Shown one piece after another: positions 41,120 to 43,539 of a stretch of DNA of 43,539 bases (its first letter is position 1; the number at the start of each line of letters is the position of its first letter). Origin of the DNA: Thalassarchaeum sp002495735 (GTDB lineage: Archaea > Thermoplasmatota > Poseidoniia > Poseidoniales > Thalassarchaeaceae); contig CALDRG010000109.1 of assembly GCA_937911265.1 (NCBI GenBank), positions 1 through 43,539 on the forward strand, in the 5' to 3' direction. The position numbers were made by a program, and so were the translations under genes. The notes beneath the pieces are model-generated. The model was not told the origin of the DNA and searched no databases. It saw only the letters and a list, made by a program, of their open reading frames with translations.

Positions 41120-41463
41120 TTGGTGATGACTTGGACAATGACCTGAAGATAGGCTTCGTCCTCATTGGATGCTCCATACTGCTGTTTCCTATGATGATGG
41201 ATCTGATGCAAGAGCACGATGATGTAGTTAGGGAATACGAGCGTGAGTGCGATATGAACTACAGGCATTTGGTCCTCAATATCCTTGAGGCTCCTGATTG
41301 GGTGCTGTGCAATGAGTTGGAACAAGAGAAATCACAAAGGGTGTCATACTTCCTCGGATCACTGGCCCTGTTCGTGCTTTCTGGATTAGGTGGACTGGTA
41401 ATGGTGCTGCCATACGAGGGAAGTGACTCTAGGCAGCCACCACCAGGAGGGCAACTACGTTGA
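41095..41463 (+). CDS. Small two-helix membrane protein
   Basis: A 122-residue protein that I do not recognise. Two hydrophobic helices (about 19-37 and 84-105) flank an acidic, soluble loop (about 38-80) with several Cys and Glu residues. Pro/Gly-rich C-terminus. The ATG at 41095 lies within the end of the phosphorylase gene (25-base overlap in another frame); a TTG at 41131 would remove the overlap. It may be coexpressed with the phosphorylase and the MazG-like gene that follows. Existence is supported by hydrophobicity and codon use, not homology. Confidence 0.55.
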   Translation: MREGVIILVGDDLDNDLKIGFVLIGCSILLFPMMMDLMQEHDDVVREYERECDMNYRHLVLNILEAPDWVLCNELEQEKSQRVSYFLGSLALFVLSGLGGLVMVLPYEGSDSRQPPPGGQLR

Positions 41464-41488
41464 TGGGTCTCCTTACTCAGCCAGCACC

Positions 41489-41884
41489 ATGACACGACCA
41501 GTTAGTGTAGACGATTGGATAGAGATTGAGGCGCAAAACAGCCCAAACGGCTCTTGGTTGACAATGATGTCGCGCGTGGCTGCATTCCACCACAAGCACG
41601 CTTTCGCATCTGAAGAAAACAACGGGCATGACATGGGCTACCGCGTGGCCCTAACTGTTGAGGAGTTGGGCGAGTTCGCCGCTGCTATCACAAAAGGCAA
41701 GCCCGACGAGGAGGCTGCTGAGGAACTCGCCGACCTGCTGATTCTGATACTCGGCCACTCGCTAGCGATGAAGATTGATCTTGAGTCCGAGTTCCACCGC
41801 AAGATGGACCGGATAATGACACGAAAGGCCCGAAGAGGCAAGCTCGGTATACGCGTCACAGAATACACAGGAGACGAATCATAG
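41489..41884 (+). CDS. MazG-like nucleotide pyrophosphohydrolase
   Basis: A 131-residue all-alpha protein of the MazG/NTP-PPase superfamily, which hydrolyses non-canonical or excess NTPs to NMP and pyrophosphate. The magnesium motif is EELGEFAAAI followed by EEAAEELADLLILILGH, giving the ExxE...ExxD pattern. It has no second MazG domain. The ATG at 41489 (MTRPVSVDD) is chosen; codons before it belong to another frame. It ends 24 bases before the converging ABC-F gene; the gap contains a short T-run (41890-41895) but no clear terminator. Confidence 0.78.
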   Translation: MTRPVSVDDWIEIEAQNSPNGSWLTMMSRVAAFHHKHAFASEENNGHDMGYRVALTVEELGEFAAAITKGKPDEEAAEELADLLILILGHSLAMKIDLESEFHRKMDRIMTRKARRGKLGIRVTEYTGDES

Positions 41885-41907
41885 GATAGTTTTTGGCTCA
41901 ACCACAC

Positions 41908-43539
41908 CTAAACAATCTTGGATGATACCGTCCTATTCTTGTAATCAGAGTAGTTACCAGGCCAAACAATTAGGTTTCCATCTCCTTGTAAATCCCAAAT
42001 TGTGTCACACACTTTGTCTAGGAAAAATCGGTCATGACTTACCGTAATAATACCTCCATCAAATTCAATCAGGGCGGACTCAAGGGCCTCCTTTGCATCC
42101 GTGTCCAAGTGGTTTGTTGGTTCATCGAGTAAAAGCATATTATTTTCCTCAAGCAGAAGCCTGAGAAGAGCTATTCTGGCCCTTTCGCCTCCACTAAGTT
42201 TGCTAAGTGGGGTTGTGACCATTTCATTTGTGAATTGGAATTGTCCAAGAAGCGCTCGCAATTCACCATACTCCATCCGTGGTTTCAATTTCTGAACCTC
42301 TTCGATCGGAGTGAGTTCAAAATTCAAGGAGCGATGATCTTGGTGGAAATAACCGATTTGAACTCCGGGACTGATATCTAGTTCTCCAGAGTCAAGATTT
42401 AGATCTCCCGTAATGAGTCTGAGGAGGGTAGTCTTACCTGCTCCATTTGGACCTATTACTCCTATTTTTTGGCCCCTGCGAACACTTACCTCTAGATTCT
42501 GGATTATTGGTCTTGAAAGAGATTCAAAGGACAAACTTGCATCATGGAACTCCAATACCTCAAGACTACTCTTCTCTGCAGATTTGAGGTTGAAATTTAG
42601 ATTCTGGCGCTGCTTTGGTTTCAAAGAATTCAGCCATTTTAACTCTCGTTGGGAGCGTGAAATCATGAAATGTTTCTGAGATACCGATTTGTCGTACTTG
42701 TTAGCCCTCTTCATCGATTGCATAGCCCCTTTAAGACGCTTAATCTCCTTCTGCATCTTTACAATTCGATCATTCAATGTTCGTAGGAAGATTTCCTTCT
42801 GCTTTAGAAATGATGTGTAGTTTCCAGGATAGGAACGAAGATGCGAATCCTGAATCTCAACGATGTTATTGCAGACTTTATCGAGAAAATACCTATCATG
42901 GCTAACTATCATCAGTGCACCATCAAATCTGTTTAGGAACCTCTCAAGCCACTCGAGAGTATTGAAGTCGAGGTGATTCGTTGGTTCATCAAGGAAGAAA
43001 ACATCAATCTGACTCAGTCCGACCAGTTGTCTGGCAAGGGCGACTTTTGCACGCTCACCGCCAGAGAGAGAGATTAGTGGCACTTCCATCGAGTTTTGAT
43101 CTAGATTCAGTGCCTTGAGAATCTCCTGGGCATGCCCGGCGACGTCACCACCACCTGATCGAGCCATCAAACTCTGCAACTCCTGATATCTCTCCATGTC
43201 TGGCTGCCAGTCGCCATCATAGAACGATGGTTTCTCCATTTTTTCTTCGAGTTCAGAGATTTCTTCTTCTAGTTCTAGAAATTGCCTCCCTCTACGATTG
43301 AGTTCCTGCCTCAGAGTCGCATCATCGTCTATGTCTCTTATTTGTGTTAGAAAGGCAAGCCTCAATGCCGGGGCGAATGAAATATCTCCAAGATCCTGAT
43401 CTTGGTTACTGATAGTCCTTAGAAGTGTAGTTTTTCCAGATCCATTGTGCCCTATTACGCCAATACTATCGCCTTCGTCGATGCGTAAATTTACCCCTTC
43501 TAGAACTGTCAGTGGACCGAAGGCCCTGTGAACTTCTTC
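41908..43539 (-). CDS. ABC-F family ATPase (5' end beyond the window)
   Basis: At least 543 residues of a two-domain ABC-F protein; the frame is still open at the right edge. First domain: Walker A GHNGSGKTT (about position 43440), signature LSGGERAKVALARQL, Walker B VFFLDEPTNHLD. The linker helix pair between domains has many Lys/Arg (LNDRIVKMQKEIKRLKGAM). Second domain: GPNGAGKTTLLRLI, LSGGERARIALLRLL and LLLDEPTNHLD. ABC-F proteins lack membrane domains and act on ribosomes; some give antibiotic resistance. G+C is about 39% in 41941-42060 (47 of 120 by hand count), against 58% in a sample of rpoB (22681-22740), so transfer from an AT-rich donor is likely. Confidence 0.93.
   Translation of the reverse strand, partial: EEVHRAFGPLTVLEGVNLRIDEGDSIGVIGHNGSGKTTLLRTISNQDQDLGDISFAPALRLAFLTQIRDIDDDATLRQELNRRGRQFLELEEEISELEEKMEKPSFYDGDWQPDMERYQELQSLMARSGGGDVAGHAQEILKALNLDQNSMEVPLISLSGGERAKVALARQLVGLSQIDVFFLDEPTNHLDFNTLEWLERFLNRFDGALMIVSHDRYFLDKVCNNIVEIQDSHLRSYPGNYTSFLKQKEIFLRTLNDRIVKMQKEIKRLKGAMQSMKRANKYDKSVSQKHFMISRSQRELKWLNSLKPKQRQNLNFNLKSAEKSSLEVLEFHDASLSFESLSRPIIQNLEVSVRRGQKIGVIGPNGAGKTTLLRLITGDLNLDSGELDISPGVQIGYFHQDHRSLNFELTPIEEVQKLKPRMEYGELRALLGQFQFTNEMVTTPLSKLSGGERARIALLRLLLEENNMLLLDEPTNHLDTDAKEALESALIEFDGGIITVSHDRFFLDKVCDTIWDLQGDGNLIVWPGNYSDYKNRTVSSKIV

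Noticed and set aside
1..43539. CRISPR arrays, insertion sequences, prophage, integrase or toxin-antitoxin genes
   Set aside because: Searched by eye for regular repeats, transposase-like and recombinase-like proteins on both strands; none seen. The MazG-like protein is a nucleotide pyrophosphohydrolase without a toxin partner.

Overview
The window looks like a chromosomal segment of a mesophilic marine euryarchaeon of the Thermoplasmatota, most probably Marine Group II (Candidatus Poseidoniales) or a close relative. Archaeal markers are aIF6, ribosomal proteins S3Ae and L30e, the Pop5-like RNase P protein, an RNA polymerase with split A'/A'' and unsplit B, and GTG/TTG starts mixed with short Shine-Dalgarno motifs. 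The lineage is inferred from gene content, not from a phylogeny. I see no insertion sequence, prophage or CRISPR array, and no gene-free stretch longer than about 175 bases.

Layout. 1-524: 3' end of 23S rRNA, then 5S rRNA. 593-1255: aIF6. 1252-4960 (minus): acyl-CoA carboxylase operon (carboxyltransferase, small subunit, biotin carrier), a small Cys/His protein and threonine synthase. 5072-7206 (plus): methylmalonyl-CoA mutase B12 subunit, MeaB GTPase, a dolichol/phytol kinase-like membrane protein and a 39-residue membrane peptide. 7252-9051: asparagine synthetase. 9055-16124 (minus): a respiratory operon (secreted CxCH protein, small membrane protein, Rieske, cytochrome b6-type protein, and a cytochrome b C-terminal domain fused to HdrD), followed by a ferredoxin, a two-helix membrane protein and an alkyltransferase. 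16274-17868 (plus): TPR protein, FtsZ-family protein, RNase P protein 2. 17861-19240 (minus): a HemK2-like methyltransferase fused to biotin-protein ligase. 19415-28812 (plus): tRNA-Lys, rpoH-rpoB-rpoA1-rpoA2, rpl30e. 28895-37491: an accessory island with an unknown protein, four coiled-coil proteins, a Zn-ribbon membrane protein, a DtxR-family regulator and a five-helix membrane protein, built around a divergent promoter with a perfect 19-bp palindrome. 37492-39314 (minus): PdxS, 7Fe ferredoxin, an RNA-binding protein. 39451-41884 (plus): S3Ae with a SAP tail, a nucleoside phosphorylase, a small membrane protein, a MazG-like protein. 41908-43539 (minus): an ABC-F ATPase cut by the window end, visibly more AT-rich than the rest.

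How the genes connect. The carboxylase, the mutase B12 subunit and MeaB fit propionyl-CoA to succinyl-CoA conversion, and the fused biotin ligase is a candidate to load the biotin carrier of that carboxylase. The respiratory operon suggests a quinol-oxidising Rieske/cytochrome b complex wired to an HdrD-type iron-sulphur module.

Most noteworthy: (i) the cytochrome b/HdrD fusion; (ii) the same N-terminal helix-hairpin-helix-like domain on RpoH and RpoA'', plus a roughly 150-residue Cys-containing insertion in RpoA'; (iii) the coiled-coil/membrane/DtxR island with its palindromic operator candidate; (iv) the methyltransferase-biotin ligase fusion; (v) the divergent FtsZ; (vi) S3Ae with an acidic linker and SAP domain.
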